Assembly (NCBI RefSeq): GCF_000340215.1 | Contig: NW_006921533.1 | Coordinates: forward strand, 4,018,273 to 4,082,272 | Length of the DNA: 64,000 nucleotides | Direction: 5' to 3' | DNA from: Pseudocercospora fijiensis CIRAD86 | Taxonomy: Eukaryota; Ascomycota; Dothideomycetes; Mycosphaerellales; Mycosphaerellaceae | In this document: positions 33,661 to 45,095 of the stretch, piece after piece | How the letters are laid out: each line of letters opens with the position of its first letter | Position numbering within the stretch: the stretch's first letter is position 1 | Made by a program: the position numbers and the translations under genes | The notes under the pieces: generated by a model | Databases searched by the model: none | What the model saw: only the letters and a program-made list of their open reading frames with translations | Told to the model about the DNA's origin: nothing

Positions 33661-34177
33661 AGGAGACGTTCGGTTCCCAATGGCTCACGTGAGAACTGCA
33701 CAGGAGTCGGAGCCCTGCAATATGTATTGATTGGTCGGAGTTCGAGATTTCAATGGAGCCTCGCCAAGGTACTGTAGCGTTCGTTGTAGCCGGAGCGGCA
33801 GCGAGCCAGGTACTGTACGGTACTGTTAATGGCACTAATGCATGGTACCCGTGGCACGAACGTAACCACGCACCAAGGTTCACCGGGGATCGTCATGCGG
33901 CGACCTGGCACTGCATGCTTTCCACCGGCACCTGGCAGCAGGCTATGGTACGACGGTGTTGATCTTGCTTTGCTTTCTCTCTTCTGTTCCATACTCTGCC
34001 GTAGCGAAACACTGTTGCTCGTGGAGGGATGAGCCTCTTTGAATACCACTGCTACTGCTTGCAACATGTTTCCAATGCCTCCTCCGGCAGCTGTCGACTG
34101 AGAGCTGTACACACCATCCGAGACGCTTGACGCTGCCACGAACGATCAACACCAAGCTTTCGACGATCGACTCGGCC
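33661..34177. other. Intergenic, upstream of the sugar transporter
   Basis: Unique sequence with normal dinucleotide use starting right after the MULE target duplication. Presumably promoter and 5' untranslated region of the transporter. The short frames on both strands overlap one another and look accidental. Confidence 0.6.
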
Positions 34178-35965
34178 ATGTCGACTACATTACATCGAAT
34201 AGAGGCACCGGTAACTGCGAAGGCATACGTTATGTGTGCCTTCGCAGCATTCGCAGGTGTCCTCTTCGGATATGATTCTGGATATATCTCGGCCGTGCTT
34301 GGCATGGCACAATTCAAGAAGGACTACGGCCATCCAGGATATCCAGTCCAGCCAGACGCACCGGACGGCTACAACTATGCGACCTGGGAAAAGTCGTTGA
34401 TCGTTTCCATACTCTCTGCCGGTACTTTCGTGGGCGCACTGATCTCGGGCTACCTCGCTGACCAAATCGGGAGACGACCGACCATTGTTGGGCCTGGCTG
34501 CGGAGTGTTCGTGGTAGGCGTCGTGATCCAGGTCGCCGCAACTCATGTAGCTGCACTCTGCGTGGGTCGATTCATCTCAGGCCTCGGTGTTGGCTGTGTC
34601 TCGGCCGTCAACATCCTCTACATGTCTGAAGTCGCTCCACGAAAGGTCCGAGGCGCGATCGTCTCCGCCTACCAGTTTGCCATCACAATCGGCATCATGT
34701 TGGCAAGCTGCGTCGGCTACGCAAACCAGGACCGGAGAGACTCCGGCGCCTACCGCATTCCCATCTCTGTTCAGTTCATGTGGGCAGTCATCTTGAGCAT
34801 TGGCCTTTTCATTCTACCGGAGAGCCCGCGATATTGGGTCAAAAAGAAGAAATATGCCAAGGCCGCACAAGCGCTGGCAAGAGTACGTGGACAACCAGTG
34901 GAATGCCCATTCATCGAGGACGAACTCGCGGAGATCGTTGCCCACTGCGAATACGAAGCGCAAGTCGGGGAAGTTTCATGGGCAGGACTATTCACAGGCG
35001 GCATCACGAATTCGAACAGCAACATCCGAAAAATCTTCATTGGAACCTCATTACAGATGATGCAGCAATGGACCGGAATCAACTTCATCTTCTACTACTC
35101 GGTCACGTTCTTCCAGCAGGTGCACCTGACAAATCCCTTCCTGATCTCCATGGTCACAACGATTGTCAACGTGCTCAGTACACCCGTCTCCTTCTATGCC
35201 ATCGAGAAGTTTGGCCGAAGAAATCTGCTCATCTTCGGCGCAGTAGCGATGTGCATCTGCGAGTTCCTTGTCGCAATTATCGGCGTATCTGGCAATTCGG
35301 AGGCATCGAGCTACTGTATTATTGTTTTTGTTTGCATATATGTCTTCTTCTTTGCATCGACATGGGTACGTGATAGAACAAATTTAGCCAAACTAACTCG
35401 GGTCTCTGGAGCTGACCATCAACTGTATATAGGGTCCAGCCGCGTGGGTCGTCATAGGCGAGATCTTCCAGCTGCCCATCAGATCGAAAGGCGTTGCGCT
35501 ATCAACAGCCTCGAATTGGTTCTGGAACTGTGTTATTGGCATTATCGTTCCGTTTATCGTTGATGAAGACAAGGGAAATTTGGGCGTTAAAGGTATGATT
35601 GACTCTTACGACAAAACAATTCGTCTGGATTCGCTGACGAGCAACAGTGTTCTTCATTTGGGGATCTACCTGTGCTTCCTGTGCTCTTTTTGCCTGGATG
35701 TTCGTGCCCGAGACTAAGGGCCTCACACTTGAGCAAGGTAAATCACGACATGAATCATATGCTCTTGAAGACGCCGAGCTAACAATTCACAGTCGATAAG
35801 ATGATGTCAGAGGTCCCTGCCTACGATAGCAAGAAATGGACACCACAAGATACATTCTCAGAGGATTACGGATTCAGACATCGAAGAAGCAGTACACGCA
35901 GTAGTATAATTGACGGCGAACGAGCACCAAAAGTCGAAAGTTTCATTGAAATGCATAGAGGGTGA
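34178..35965 (+). CDS. MFS monosaccharide transporter (sugar porter family)
   Basis: Exons 34178-35365, 35433-35592, 35648-35737 and 35793-35965 join in frame (about 536 residues). Twelve-helix sugar porter, plasma membrane. Signatures seen: G-Y-D-S-G-Y in helix 1, A-D-Q-I-G-R-R-P after helix 2, G-R-F-I-S-G-L-G-V-G in helix 4, P-E-S-P-R-Y after helix 6, Q-Q-W-T-G-I-N-F-I-F-Y-Y in helix 7, F-G-R-R, and V-P-E-T-K-G-L-T-L-E-Q at the end. The first intron has donor GTACGT and acceptor ATAG, and the exon joins recreate the family text (F-F-I-W-G-S-T and E-Q-V-D-K-M-M). The ATG at 34178 gives the usual short N-terminus; an in-frame upstream start at 34127 would add 17 residues. Likely glucose/hexose import; substrate not deducible. 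Confidence 0.92.
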
Positions 35966-36360
35966 AGAGAGGTATACATTGCTGTTCGAAGCGTCGGCGT
36001 TTGGGATTGAGTGTGACCTGCATGCATATTGGGAGGAATGAGCGATGATACCCTGAGACTATGGACTGTCAGGATGACAAATGATGTTTACTGTGTAATA
36101 TCTCAGACGAGAGCCTACCGAGAGGTGTATTCTGTCGGCGGGCTGCAGCTTGCTGCCAGAAAGAAAGAAAGCATTTCAGCTGGACCTGATCTCCTCGTGA
36201 CATTCTGCTACAGTGTCGAATCGGTGGTCTGGACAACGGTCAAACTTCAATGACCTGCGTCAACTTCACCACAACTAAGAATAGCAGATTGCTGCCCTTC
36301 GCAAGCACAGTCAGCTGTTAGAACACCACTGACACTCGGAACGATGACAGCAAACAACAC
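35966..36360. other. Intergenic between convergent genes
   Basis: Presumed 3' regions of the transporter (plus) and the MetE-like gene (minus). No further gene seen. Confidence 0.6.
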
Positions 36361-37563
36361 TCAAACATCATCATCATCATCCCCCCACACCTTCCTCGCC
36401 ACCTTCTTTACCAACTCCAATTTCTCCCACATCCTCTCCTCAGTCATCCCCTCTCCACCCGCAACACTCAAACTCGAAAATCCACACTGCGGACTCAGCG
36501 CCAAAGCATTCAACCCTCCCTTCGCCACCTCTGCAGCCTCAAGAATCTTCCCCACCAAATCCTCTTCAACCTCAAGCTGAAATTTCTTCGTACTCACAAG
36601 TCCCAAAACAACATTCTTCCCATTCCGCAAAAATCTCAAAACCTCGAATCCACCACTGCGTTGCAGATCATCGAACTCGAGGTAAAAAGTATCGTAATCC
36701 GTCTTGGTGAATAATTTCTCAGCGATGGTGTCATATGACCCGGTAACCCAATGTTTTGATCCGGACATGTTGCCTCGACATAAATGCACACCGATTCGCA
36801 GATCTTTCGGGAGGGTTCGGAGAAATAGGTTATGCGATTCTAGATACAAGTCCAGGAGTTCATCGGTGTCAGTTCCGTCCTTGGCACAGCCTGAAAGGAA
36901 CTGTGAGGAACAAAAATATGTGAGGTGCGGATCGTCGACTTGAATGTTTCTGCAACCCGCCGAGTACAGTGCTGAGATTTCCTGGACGTAGGCTTCGGCG
37001 AGAGCTTGGAAGTACTGCATATCGCTCGAGTACCCGGACTCTGGTGTGAATGCTGTTCCGGGTTTGAGCTGGATGTGCTGATACGTTGGTGCTGGCATAG
37101 TAATTTTGGCTTCTTTGTATAGCTTCTCATCGTGTCCTAGACCTTCTTTAATCATTTCCCATTCGTCCAGGTAGGCACTTTTAGTCCACTTGATGGGTCC
37201 GGTACATTTGACTGCGGCTCTGGTCTTGGCGCCCATTGCTGCGAGACCAGTTGTAGTGGGAAAGTTTGTTCGGAAAGCGTCTGGAATAGGTAGATCTGGT
37301 ATGGCCGTCATGCCTGCGAGCATTTCAAAAAATCCGCCGTAGAAGATCTGGCGACAGTATTCTCCAGAGACTATGGGTCTGATGCCAAGCTGGAGCTGCT
37401 TTGCTATTACTTGCAGGATCGCTCGCTTTTCTGCTTCCTTGATGGCGGGATCGCCGTGGACATCATACATTTGACCTGGTGATGATACGCTCGAGCGCGC
37501 CTCAAGCAGGAATGATGGACGAAGAAGTGACCCGATCTGGTCGGTTCTGAAAGGCGGCGCCAT
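36361..37563 (-). CDS. MetE-like (cobalamin-independent methionine synthase C-terminal family) protein
   Basis: Uninterrupted 400-residue frame from ATG 37563. It matches the UROD/MetE-like barrel found as a stand-alone protein in fungi and bacteria (YxjG/YxjH type). The zinc/thiol-binding set is visible: His and Cys in G-V-H-L-C-R-G-N, Glu in F-Y-L-E-F-D-D, and Cys in S-P-Q-C-G-F-S-S. It lacks the N-terminal half of full methionine synthase (about 750 residues), so it is not the main methionine synthase. The reaction is probably a methyl or alkyl transfer to or from a thiol; the substrate is unknown. The C-terminus ends in a run of Asp. No intron, normal base composition. Confidence 0.85.
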   Translation of the reverse strand: MAPPFRTDQIGSLLRPSFLLEARSSVSSPGQMYDVHGDPAIKEAEKRAILQVIAKQLQLGIRPIVSGEYCRQIFYGGFFEMLAGMTAIPDLPIPDAFRTNFPTTTGLAAMGAKTRAAVKCTGPIKWTKSAYLDEWEMIKEGLGHDEKLYKEAKITMPAPTYQHIQLKPGTAFTPESGYSSDMQYFQALAEAYVQEISALYSAGCRNIQVDDPHLTYFCSSQFLSGCAKDGTDTDELLDLYLESHNLFLRTLPKDLRIGVHLCRGNMSGSKHWVTGSYDTIAEKLFTKTDYDTFYLEFDDLQRSGGFEVLRFLRNGKNVVLGLVSTKKFQLEVEEDLVGKILEAAEVAKGGLNALALSPQCGFSSLSVAGGEGMTEERMWEKLELVKKVARKVWGDDDDDV

Positions 37564-37785
37564 GGTGCTTGAGATGACTGTGGTGCCTAAGAACTTATTG
37601 TAATTATCGTATCTCCCAGCTGTTCCACAGCACCCAGTGCCTATATGATCGTGGAAGGTATATGTAGCGCTGATTCATGTTCTGGTTGGCCGTTTGCCGT
37701 TTCCGATCTCCCCGCAGTAAGTGGGGAGTTGAGCTCTCAGCTTTGCATTGATCAGTCTCAAAAGATGCTCTCCTCACATGTGTCC

Positions 37786-38517
37786 CTACACAAAATACAC
37801 CAGACCAAAATATGGCGTGATATGGAAGCTCGCCCTGTCTGGGGGATTCCACGCGCCGAGTAGCTGGTCTGGAAAAGTGTTAGGACTGACTACAGTTCGA
37901 AACTGTCTCCTCGTTAGCAAAGAGCTCTCGTTCGGAACGTTCTTGAGCCTGACAAAGTTCATCCTCCACTTCGTTCCCTTGCCGCAGCCTTCATCAACAT
38001 TCCACAGCCCAAGTGGAATCTTCACAGCACTCTTCCAGATCTCATTCGCTTTATCCAGCTCCGTGGCTGCAATCAGTCCATCCTCTACAGGTGTTTGGAG
38101 GTAAAGCGTGTCGAACGGCTGGCCCTCAGTTCGGTTCTTCGAAGCATTGTAGATGATGGCGTTGAATGTGACGTTATTAGGTGAGACTTCGAACTCGAGG
38201 TATGTCTTCGGATCATTCGTTCCCGCAGAAATGAATGTCTCCATGACCTCCCATTGGTAGATGGGATCATTGGTGGCCTGACTAGAGTTGTAGAAGAAAT
38301 TGGTCTCGTTATACGCGGTGAAGTCGATCTCCAGCGATGTTTCCGAATAGCAGAGATCAACCTGTGTCAATGGAAACGCGGTCTTGTTCGGTACGGAAAG
38401 GGAGTATTCGATCGTGCCTTTCGCTGGACATGCTGGGACTTCGAGGTATGGCGTGGTGATTCGGGCAGCGTTGGGTATGGCGCTACTGGCCAGGAGTAGC
38501 TTTGGATCGAGAAGCAT
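37786..38517 (-). CDS. Secreted CBM9/DOMON-like carbohydrate-binding family protein
   Basis: 243 residues from ATG 38517. The frame continues to 38586, but the downstream ATG gives a start followed by a short hydrophobic leader and then A-R-I-T-T-P-Y-L-E-V-P-A-C-P-A-K-G-T, the mature start common in this fungal family. Other family text: Y-L-E-F-E-V-S-P-N-N-V-T, K-I-P-L-G-L-W-N-V, W-R-M-N-F-V-R and the C-terminal G-A-W-N-P-P-D-R-A-S-F-H. These define the CBM9-like beta-sandwich (PF06452 type) in secreted proteins, here without a fused enzyme. Several N-glycosylation sequons. The leader is weaker than usual, so an upstream exon with the true signal peptide is possible. Confidence 0.78.
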   Translation of the reverse strand: MLLDPKLLLASSAIPNAARITTPYLEVPACPAKGTIEYSLSVPNKTAFPLTQVDLCYSETSLEIDFTAYNETNFFYNSSQATNDPIYQWEVMETFISAGTNDPKTYLEFEVSPNNVTFNAIIYNASKNRTEGQPFDTLYLQTPVEDGLIAATELDKANEIWKSAVKIPLGLWNVDEGCGKGTKWRMNFVRLKNVPNESSLLTRRQFRTVVSPNTFPDQLLGAWNPPDRASFHITPYFGLVYFV

Positions 38518-39253
38518 GGTGCTGAGTGCGTTGCAAAGAGCTTGCGCTGGGTAGTGGAAAATTGTTCTGGTTGTTGTCAGCACCATGTATTATACATCTG
38601 GGCACTCACGCGGATGCTCGGTGAATAAGCGATGTAACCATTGCATTCTACAGTGCACATCGTTCCCACCCCGCCTGGATGAATTGCGCCCAGCGGCTTC
38701 CTATCATTGTATGCGGAGCGAGTTCCTGCGTGTGACCATTCCTTCCAGAGTCCGTATGGTAGTCGGAAGGTTGTGGAAACTGTCAACGCCCGGCAGGTAT
38801 ATGGTACCTCCCCTTGTCCTATCCTTGCACCACCTTCCTCACTACACCAGAACGCCACATGCAATGTTCGTGACTGCGGTGGCGAATGCATCTTGGATGT
38901 CGAGAAAGTGGTGTTCGAGTGTGTGTACTGCGCATTAGTTTTAGAAGCAGGTTGCATACATGAGGGTTGCGGTACGCATTATCTCGAGAGATCTGTCATT
39001 CTCGCTCGTACTTCTGCAGTATTCGAGCGCAAGTAGCTGTAGCTGTATGTTATGGGCGCATCAGCAGACATAATAGTATAATGTGTGGCGACCATGCACG
39101 TCCATCCAGTGTGACCTGTACAATGTTCCCAAACCTCGAAGACGCCCATCCAATGCAAAATCGCTTGCTGCAAAAGTACTCCTTTCCTCGCCAGTTCTGC
39201 CGTTACTGGCATGCGATTACTCCTGCCATTACACCCGTTCTATCTCATGCAGA
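38518..39253. other. Intergenic, about 0.7 kb
   Basis: Upstream region of the CBM9-like gene and 3' flank of the GT15 gene. Many overlapping short frames on both strands, none with a recognised motif or a consistent splice model. Confidence 0.5.
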
Positions 39254-40913
39254 TCAGCCAGGCCCGGATGGAGTGATGAAACCGCCGGCAATGTCGACCC
39301 ATTGTGGTATGCAACTTCCCTCCTTGCCCTCCACATCGACGATGTCAGTGTCACAGCGACATCTGCATCCAACGCCATTTTCCTTTTCCGGATCCCATTT
39401 GTCCCAGTATTCATCCTCTTCTCTTCGAGCTTTTTCGTCTGTGGTTGTTGTTTCGAGGTATGGATCTCGCGGCATCTGCCGCGCCGGTGCATTTGCTGGA
39501 CAATGCTGGATCGTGGTGTGTCTGTAACCATAATCGCGGAAGTAGTGGATGTCTTTGGGCGAGAGGAGGGCGCCGGCGGCTAGTGAATGGATAGGTGCAT
39601 CACCCCACTAACGCGTGGTGTCAGTCATCTCTACAGTAGCTCATCATCTCGCCCACACTTACTCGTTCCATCCAAAAGCCACCTGATCGATCCATCATAT
39701 TGAAGAAGTCTTCATACTCTTTGCTTCGGAAGAAGTCCAGTCTTGCAATTTCGAAGTTGGACCAGAAATGGCACATGTTGTAGACTTCTCCTTCCATGGC
39801 TTCAGGGTCGATTTCGGGAAGGGTGCCTTGGCCAGGTTCAGTTCGTAGAATATCCTCTGCAAGTGGCTTGTGCTTACCGTCTTCGTATTTGGGATCTTCT
39901 TTAGGCAGCTGATCCGGCGGAATGGTGCCCGGCTTCGGCGTGCCATCTTGGTTGTAGCCCTCCTTCGGCTCAACAAACATTTCCCAGAGGCCTTGACTGG
40001 TGATATTGCGTGTGCGCTTGTATGCGGAGGCGTATCGGAAGATGTTGGGCACGGTCTCTTTCAGCTCCTTGACTGCGATGGTGAAGCCGTATGTCTTGTT
40101 ATTGCGAGCCATGTGCACGAATGGGTCGTAAGTCATGTCGCAGAAGTACTTGATCTCTGGCTCGACTCGCCAGTACCAGTCGTACTTCAGAAGCAGCTCA
40201 TGTTTGTAGAAGAAGCCGGAGTAGAAGCGACACATGTGGTGGTAGGACTCCATGCCACCGTACATGATGGCCTGGTCACCCTGCTTCCGGATGCCCTCCT
40301 TGGCGACGTTCACATCGGTCCAGTTGGGGAAGCCCCAGTGCTCAGGTCCAATCTTGCCGAACTCGACAGGCGAAGACGTGTAGTTCAAGATTGTCTCCTT
40401 GAATGTGCTGTTGAAGTCTCCGTCATTCAGGAAGACGTATGGATAGTGAAACCAGCGATTGAAATGCCTCTCCACGCTCTTGATACTCTCAATGACCCCG
40501 TCCAGCTCCTTATTCCGCGCAAGCACCACAAAAGCGGCATTCATGCGCTCATGCTCCTTGGACGTGATCTCGGGATCCAAGCATCCCGTGACGAAGACCT
40601 TATCGTGCTTCTCGCTGATCTTGCGTATGCTCGGAGGCGAGCCTGAGGGGATTAATCGTGCGCCGGGCGAGTCTGGATGGCGCAGGAAGAGGGTCAAAAT
40701 AGCAATGACAACCATGGCGGGAAACAGGAGGACCAAATACAGCGGCACGGAGACTTTGCTGTTGCCGCGGATGCGTATTCGCTTCTTGAAGAACGACAAG
40801 CGTGGAGTGACCTTTTCTGACACATCCTTAAGCGATGTCATGTGCAGCGACTTGAGGGTCGGCAGGTTCTCGGACGAGGGCAGGCGTTTGGAGATGCCCT
40901 TGACGATGTGCAT
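39254..40913 (-). CDS. GT15 alpha-1,2-mannosyltransferase (KTR/MNT family)
   Basis: Exons 40913-39663 and 39607-39254 (55-base intron, donor GTAAGT) give 534 residues. Type II Golgi membrane protein: cytosolic tail 1-54, one transmembrane segment at about 55-77, lumenal catalytic domain. It transfers mannose from GDP-mannose in O- and N-glycan outer chains of cell-wall proteins. GT15 signatures: N-D-G-D-F at about 163-167, Y-W-R-V-E-P-E-I-K-Y-F-C-D at 247-259 and, restored across the intron, G-G-F-W-M-E-R-W-G-D-A-P-I-H-S. The second exon also supplies the Y-F-R-D-Y-G-Y-R-H-T end motif and a Cys-rich C-R-C-R-C tail. If the intron were retained the protein would stop after ten residues and lose that conserved block, so the spliced form is surely the real one. 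Confidence 0.93.
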
Positions 40914-41769
40914 GGCGGCGTTCTGAGCCCGCGAGGGGCGAAGCCGAGATGTGTTCTCAGTCGCCAGAATGTCGTGCGCAGATGGAGGATGGGAAGCGGC
41001 GTATCGCCAGGCCAGGCCAGGGCAGACTGAGACGGCAGGTAAGGTAACGAGCGACTGAAGCAGATGCGCAGACTCGGACGGCGGTCGCTGTGATTAGCGC
41101 ATCAATCGTGCGGTGCAGTGGCCAGCCGACAGCAGACAAGCCGAAGTGCTTGTACAGCGCAGTGGTCCAGTGCCGGCAGGAGAGTTGGGAGTAGAATGAG
41201 TATGGGTGTTGGTAGTCTTGGGTGCTGGTGCTGTAGTGGTACTGTATGGTGTTCAGACTGCGTAGTGGCTGTGGCTTCAGTCTCCTTGACTTTGCGCTTG
41301 CTCGCCCACCCGAAAGAAGCCCGCCCGACAACTTACAGGTGTCAAGCCCACACAAGCAATAATTGCTGTGCACTCAATCAAGCAAGCGTTGCATAGGGGC
41401 AAACCACTGATTTTTGGCTGGCCGGGCCATTCGCCATTACGCGGCCACTCTTGGCGCTGCACCATAGGTACCAGTTCTTTACCGCAAGCAGCAGTACGTC
41501 TCCTGCAGCCAGCCGACCGAACCCACACTACTGCACCAAACCAACTAGTCACTACAGTACGCCTCGAAAGGCACCCTACCCTTCAACTCAGCCTAATCGC
41601 CTCCGCTCGCTAGCTACACCGTGACGTGACCTCGTTGCTGACCGGTCTGTCGCATTGCGTTGATGATCGCGCATCGTCAACAGCCTCAACAACCACGTTT
41701 TTGTCCCGGACCTGCATACTGCACTGTCAAGCTTCGCCATCATCCAAGCATTCCCTCGTTGTAGTCAGC
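40914..41769. other. Divergent promoter region between GT15 and APC13
   Basis: 856 bases between two genes facing away from each other. Rich in short CA/CT stretches near 41640-41760, as expected of fungal 5' untranslated regions. No gene recognised. Confidence 0.6.
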
Positions 41770-42165
41770 ATGGTAAGCTTTTGGAGCCCCATCGACCCAA
41801 GCAAGACCCACGAAGCAACCAGAAGAACCTAACCAAACCCATCACAGTCGCGCGACTCGAGCTTCACCTTTCTGCACCTGCACCACTCGCACCACGCCCA
41901 TCTGCTCGAAGACTTCACTCGTATCAAGCTGCCTGCCGAAGAAATCCACGTCGCGTCGCAACACCAGCCCATCAATCCCGACGACGAGGACGATATCGTG
42001 CCAGATCAACATGCTGCGTTTGGCATTCAGCGCGCGCAGCAGAAGCATCGCGAGCCGGCTTGGAGACATCTCGGCCTGGAGAGCCTGATGAATGAAGCAC
42101 CACCAGCGACCAATGGCCAGGCGAGCGCGGGAGCACAGATCAATGCCAGTCGTGTCTTGAGATGA
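41770..42165 (+). CDS. Anaphase-promoting complex subunit APC13 (fungal type)
   Basis: Small gene made of the start codon alone (41770-41772), a 75-base intron (41773-41847, donor GTAAGC, acceptor CACAG) and exon 41848-42165; 106 residues. Fungal APC13/Swm1 hallmarks: L-L-E-D-F near the start, L-P-A-E-E-I-H-V, Q-P-I-N-P-D-D-E-D-D-I-V-P-D-Q-H-A-A-F-G-I, then E-P-A-W-R-H-L-G-L. APC13 is a structural subunit that stabilises TPR subunits of the APC/C ubiquitin ligase in the nucleus. Evidence for the frame: 106 codons without a stop, unlike the two other frames, and a splice pair that supplies the only suitable ATG. It is easily missed because the main exon has no early ATG. Confidence 0.85.
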
Positions 42166-42664
42166 CACCAATCCTCTATGAACGCAAAACGATACTGCAA
42201 GCGACACAGGAGAGCCTTCGTCTCTACGAAATGCCTTCGTGCTTTGCGAAATCTCAAACTTCCCATCATAAATACTGCGAGGATTCATCAGATCTTGCTA
42301 TGGAGGTTGAGCTCACACTAGAAGTGGGCAACAACTAGATCCACTATGGGGAGAGTCCCTAGCATTGCTAATCTCAACATGGCATCTCTTCTCGCCGGCC
42401 ACCATTGCACTTATCGCAGCAATATAGCCTCCAATCATGGCGTTACAGATGATTGACGCATGACCCATTCGGTATGCACTTCAGTATTTAAGAGCCTCGC
42501 GCGCCCCAGGAGCGCTTGGGGCCGAGACTCAGGCTCTTGATCACTACACGCTCCTTGAGGCATGACTGAAGAGAGCACAACAAAGCTAGACTTTATGGGG
42601 ATAACTAAGCAAGAACGTGAACAGCTCTGGTTCACGTCGATTGCTATTTTGGCCTTTAGACGAC
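42166..42664. other. Intergenic between convergent APC13 and alcohol dehydrogenase
   Basis: About 500 bases of 3' flanks; nothing gene-like seen. Confidence 0.6.
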
Positions 42665-43747
42665 CTAATCCATCGTCAACACAGCCCTGAACCTCACCTT
42701 TCCGCTCATCATGTGCTTCATAGCCTCGTTCGCCTTTTCCATCGGGAACTTCTCGATCATGCAGTGCACACCATGAGTCTCGGCAAAAGCGATGGCCTCC
42801 TCGCTGTCAAGTGCATGTCCAGAAGGCCAGCCATGAACTGACAACGCATTGAGCACCATTTGTACAGTATCGACTTGCACTGGTCCAATGGCCACATGGA
42901 TCAAGAGCTTTCCTCGGTTTTGCAGTCCTCCCAGCAAAGGTGTGATGACTTCTGGGTTTGGTGCTGTAACGACGATCAGAGCTGCACCTCCGAGCTTCTG
43001 AAGAGCTTCGCCAACATCTTCGGCTTTTGTGTCGATGTAGTCTGTTGCTCCGAGCTTCATGGCGAAGTCTTTCTTGTCGCTGCCACGGGAGAGGGCGACA
43101 GTACGGAAACCCATCTTGCGCGCGTATTGGATGGCGAGATGGCCAAGGCCGCCGAGACCTTGAACCGCTACGACTTCACCGGCGGTGATCTTCATTTGGC
43201 GGATACTATTGTATGGTCAGTCTGAGTGTCCGAGTCCTGCGAGAACATTTCTAGATTCGTACCCATTAAAGACCGTAACACCAGCGCACAGCAGTGGCGC
43301 AACCTCAGCTGGTTCTGCTTCCTTGGGAATGCGTACGGCAGCCTCGGTTCGAAGCGTGGCATACTGAGCGTATCCACCGTTACGCATGACACCGTTGATG
43401 GTCTTGTTCGTGCACATCTGAAATTCTCCCCTGCAGCACGATCGGCAAGTGCTATCGTGTCCACCGTGCCAAGCTCCGCCTACTCGGTCGCCAACTTGCC
43501 ACTTCTTCTCGCCTTCTGGTACTGCTACAACAGTGCCGACGAATTCATGACCCAAGATGTCAATGCCAGGAGGACCCATGTCGCCGTGGAGAACATGGTG
43601 ATCGGAGTGGCAGACACCACACGCGTGGACCTTAATGAGGATCTCGCCTGGGTTGGCGGTTGGTACTGGAACCTCTTTGATGACGAGAGGCTTGTCCACG
43701 CCGTCGAGGACAGCTGCCTTCATGGTCTTTGGAATGCTGGAGCTCAT
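42665..43747 (-). CDS. Zinc-dependent alcohol dehydrogenase (MDR superfamily)
   Basis: Exons 43747-43263 and 43205-42665 (57-base intron, donor GTACGA) give 341 residues. It oxidises alcohols or reduces aldehydes with NAD(P). Catalytic zinc ligands: Cys in C-G-V-C-H-S-D, His-Glu in I-L-G-H-E-F. The structural zinc segment reads T-C-R-S-C-C-R-G-E-F-Q-M-C. The Rossmann motif G-L-G-G-L-G follows V-V-A-V-Q. Splicing joins V-F-N-G to I-R-Q-M-K and removes an in-frame stop. The length is normal for the class. Closest in style to the fungal and bacterial AdhP-like medium-chain enzymes; the substrate cannot be told. Confidence 0.92.
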
Positions 43748-45095
43748 CTTGTCGTTGATTACTGCTGTGTTTGGGGTGGCTGCGCTGTTGGAACTTGTAG
43801 GAGCAGTCGCTTTTTCACTGCGTCAGGTTTTTGTCCGGATCTGACGATGCCTGTGCTTCGGTAGAGGCTTTGGAAGCTTTGGAAGTAAGTCGACTTTGTT
43901 TTTGCGCAGGCCGATCTTCTCAGCGCCCTCTTCGTGACGCAGTGCTGGGAGCAAGCGGGTAGCGTCGATGGTACACTAATGCAATGGCTGTGGTTAGAAG
44001 CGCAAAGGTGGGGTGCTGCTTTTGTGAATCAGAAGAGATGTTGTCTAGACAGGACGAAAGATGAATTCTTTATACAGAATGTCACTGCCACGGCCGGAGC
44101 TCGAGCTTGCCATATTTCTGCTTATCTCCAGCTCCGGCGTCGCAAAAGGCAGTGGCCGCAAACGCTGAGGTGAATGGCCGGCCATACCAATAGAGGGTAG
44201 AGCCTTTTCAAAAGCTCCAATCATGCCGCACTGGGTCGATGCCGTGTGCTATGGCTGCAGTATTTTTCTCAGAGAGCTGGCAAGTGACTATGCCAGATCG
44301 AGGAGCTTGCAATAGCTCAAGCAGGTACCACGGTGCTTCGATTCGTCGTGCGATCGCTCCCGAGGGTAGAAGGAGCTTTTGACGTGCAGCTGTATAAGCG
44401 GCTGTGTCAGCGCGGAGCTGGAAGCCGGTGAGCAGAGGCCTCAAGTCAGCTATCGAAGATGAGTGAACTTTGAAGTCACTTCGTGGGTTCGTGAGGTTGC
44501 TGGTGACATGGTGTGTGACGTTGCTGTTGTTGGTGATGCCTCCCCTGTCCATCTCCGGGCCGACTTTGGTTGGCTCTTGGCTCTTGGCTCTCTCGCTCTT
44601 CCAATGGCCGAAGACCAACACTGGACTGGCTTGACAACATCATCTCATCCAGATGTATCGTGTCATCTTCATATGTCTCTCTACGAGTAGTGTGCCCAGC
44701 TTGACAGTAGACATGGCATTGGGAGAGTCAATCGCTCCGCGTGGTCGTCGGCTCCAAGATTGCCGTCACTAGCCGTTTTGGCCCCCAGCACAGTCCACAA
44801 GCACGAGAGACAAGAAGTTGTAAGAGCGTACAATTCATGTGCGATGATCTGAACACGTGGTCTAGAAGGAGCCTCGCGCCTCAGCAAGAGACGGTGTCAT
44901 GGGAAGAAGAGAAGGCGAAATGGAAGAGATGAGAAGAACGTCAAGTACGCACAGCGCGGTGAACCTTGATGGACACAGCTATGTACGTGCTTTGTTACTG
45001 CGGTAGAACTTTAACTGGAGTCGACACTGTTCTACAGCAGCATCTCCAAGCACCTCTGGCGGTGTTCCTCGTACCGCAACGCCCAAACAACATCT
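43748..45095. other. Intergenic, about 1.35 kb
   Basis: Upstream region of the alcohol dehydrogenase and 3' flank of the serine-rich gene. A 137-codon minus-strand frame at 44208-44621 is open but has no recognised domain, and a partly overlapping plus frame exists; left unannotated. Confidence 0.45.

Noticed and set aside
34780..35373. 197-codon frame inside the sugar transporter
   Set aside because: Out-of-frame shadow of the transporter exon.
38577..39036. Frames of 117, 109 and 126 codons between the CBM9-like and GT15 genes
   Set aside because: Opposite-strand overlaps without motifs; probably chance in GC-balanced intergenic DNA.
39870..40646. 258-codon plus-strand frame inside the GT15 gene
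   Set aside because: Antisense shadow of a conserved, well-supported coding exon.
43226..43864. 212-codon plus-strand frame over the alcohol dehydrogenase
   Set aside because: Antisense to the conserved zinc-binding exon and its intron.
44208..44621. 137-codon minus-strand frame in the 1.35 kb intergenic region
   Set aside because: No family, no signal, no supporting promoter; could be real but not supportable from sequence.
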